Source: Lachnospiraceae bacterium (lineage in GTDB: Bacteria; Bacillota_A; Clostridia; Lachnospirales; Lachnospiraceae). Taken from it: 6,928 bases of DNA. A program made the position numbers and the translations under genes. The notes under the pieces are model-generated. The model did no database searches. It was given only the letters and a program-made list of their open reading frames with translations, and was not told the origin of the DNA. The DNA lies in assembly GCA_017620055.1 (NCBI GenBank), contig JAFZRD010000193.1, forward strand, positions 1-6,928, read 5' to 3'. Positions 5,878-6,928 of the stretch are shown one piece after another; position 1 is the first letter of the stretch; each line of letters begins with the position of its first letter.

Positions 5878-6928
5878 GACTCGATAAATACATTAAAAAA
5901 ATCCTCTCTGATCAGTCTAGAAGCCTGAAGGAACGGGTGTTTGTCGCACTCACCCTCGCGGCGACGGTCGTTTGTGCCGTTGCAGTTTTGGGGGATATCA
6001 TCTACCGGGACAGTATAGTTGAGATAATCACTCTTATCGTAACGACTGTCGGAGTCCCGCTCCTGACTGTTGCAAGTGTCCGTACGAACAAGGTCAATTA
6101 TGCCCTCGGGATCATCACATTCGCACTTATATTCATAATACTTCCGATAGTTTTCTATTTTGGAGGCGGAACGGAAGGTGCGGTCATTCCGTGGATGATA
6201 TTTGCATATCTGTACATCGGACTGATCCTTTCGGGATCAGCCAGGATGTTGGCGCTGATCATCCACACCCTTACGGTGATAGGTATATTCGTGTACGGAT
6301 ATTATCACCCCGAACTGTCAGCTGTTCATACGAGAGAAGTCAGATACATAGATACGGCTCTTTCGGTTATCGAGGTCGGATATATCTGCTTTGTCATGAC
6401 GTGGTTCCAGAACCGGTTGTATACCCATGAGAACAACATGGCTAAGGAGGAGATGAAGAAGGTTGAGGAACTAAGCCGGTCCCAGAACCGGTTCTTCTCC
6501 AACATGAGCCATGAGATAAGGACTCCCATCAATTCCATACTGGGACTTAATGAGGTCATACTCCGTGATCCGAGCGCGTCGGAATCGATCAAAAAAGATG
6601 CGGGAAACATACAGGGCGCGGGAAGGATGCTCCTGGCGCTTATTAATGATATCCTTGATTTTTCAAAGATAGAAGCCGGCAAGATGGACATCGTGCCCAT
6701 CAACTACAATATTGCCGAACTTCTGTCGGATATAGTCAATATGGTATGGCATCGTGCCGAGGAGAAGGGTCTTAAGTTCAATGTGGAGATAGATCCTTCA
6801 CTTCCGTCGGAACTGTACGGCGATGAGATGCGTATCAAACAGATACTCGTGAACCTTCTGAACAATGCCGTGAAGTACACAAAAGAAGGTTCCGTCACGC
6901 TCCATGTTGAAAAGGAAACGCAGGAAGA
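5874..6928 (+). CDS. Membrane-bound sensor histidine kinase, 3' partial
   Basis: This frame starts at the ATG overlapping the previous stop (ATGA) and stays open to the right edge, giving 351 complete codons. Six hydrophobic helices lie near 22-40, 48-68, 76-96, 103-122, 125-144 and 159-178, with short loops; the longest, about 15 residues, is before the last helix. A charged helix at about 183-205 leads into the HisKA domain: the H-box is MSHEIRTP, with phospho-acceptor His213, followed by DILDFSKIEAGKM at 259-271, the form typical of hybrid kinases. The ATPase domain begins near LYGDEMRIKQIL, and its N-box NLLNNAVKYT carries Asn331. The G1 and G2 boxes lie beyond the window. The H-box type suggests that receiver and perhaps HPt domains follow, but this cannot be seen. 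Its sequence differs clearly from the first kinase, so the pair is not a recent duplication. It probably acts with the first kinase in one signalling pathway. Confidence 0.93.
   Translation, partial: MRLDKYIKKILSDQSRSLKERVFVALTLAATVVCAVAVLGDIIYRDSIVEIITLIVTTVGVPLLTVASVRTNKVNYALGIITFALIFIILPIVFYFGGGTEGAVIPWMIFAYLYIGLILSGSARMLALIIHTLTVIGIFVYGYYHPELSAVHTREVRYIDTALSVIEVGYICFVMTWFQNRLYTHENNMAKEEMKKVEELSRSQNRFFSNMSHEIRTPINSILGLNEVILRDPSASESIKKDAGNIQGAGRMLLALINDILDFSKIEAGKMDIVPINYNIAELLSDIVNMVWHRAEEKGLKFNVEIDPSLPSELYGDEMRIKQILVNLLNNAVKYTKEGSVTLHVEKETQE

Noticed and set aside
6407..6495. Direct repeat CCAGAACCGGTT at 6407-6418 and 6482-6493, the second copy within the palindrome AGAACCGGTTCT (6484-6495)
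   Set aside because: Both copies encode Gln-Asn-Arg in the linker between the last membrane helix and the HisKA domain of the second kinase. Their spacing of 75 bases keeps frame. Coding coincidence or a local helical repeat is more likely than an operator inside the gene.
6326..6703. Open frames on both strands (6191-6430 +, 6326-6703 -, 6704-6898 -) near the right end
   Set aside because: All are overlapped by the second kinase frame starting at 5874, which carries clear H-box and N-box motifs and simply has no stop before the window edge.

Overview
The window is a single uninterrupted + strand gene cluster, probably one operon, from a moderate-GC, low-redundancy Bacillota genome. Strong AAGGAGG-type ribosome sites, frequent ATA and AGG codons, and the style of the membrane-bound hybrid kinases point towards a gut or rumen Clostridia lineage such as Lachnospiraceae. 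That placement is inference from sequence style, not from a database match.

Layout: (1) positions 1-1485 hold the C-terminal three quarters or so of an M13 (neprilysin/PepO-type) zinc metallopeptidase whose N-terminus lies before the window. (2) Positions 1508-3788 encode a three-gene ABC-2 type exporter: one BcrA/LanF-like ATPase followed by two paralogous six-helix permeases. The three genes are joined by ATGA stop/start overlaps. (3) Positions 3811-5877 encode a complete hybrid histidine kinase: six membrane helices, a HisKA/HATPase core, a degenerate receiver-like domain, and then an intact receiver. (4) From 5874 to the window end there is a second histidine kinase with six membrane helices. 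It overlaps the first kinase by ATGA and is cut off inside its ATPase domain. It is open to the right edge and easy to miss.

Only about 44 bases in the whole window are non-coding: two gaps of 22 bases, at 1486-1507 and 3789-3810. I see no terminator, promoter, RNA gene, repeat array or mobile element. The ATPase plus two short permeases resembles the LanFEG/Bcr layout of peptide-antibiotic immunity exporters. With a peptidase in front and two loop-poor membrane kinases behind, a reasonable hypothesis is a module that senses a membrane-active or peptide signal and responds by export and proteolysis. No peptide precursor, modification enzyme or DNA-binding response regulator is visible, so that reading is unproven.
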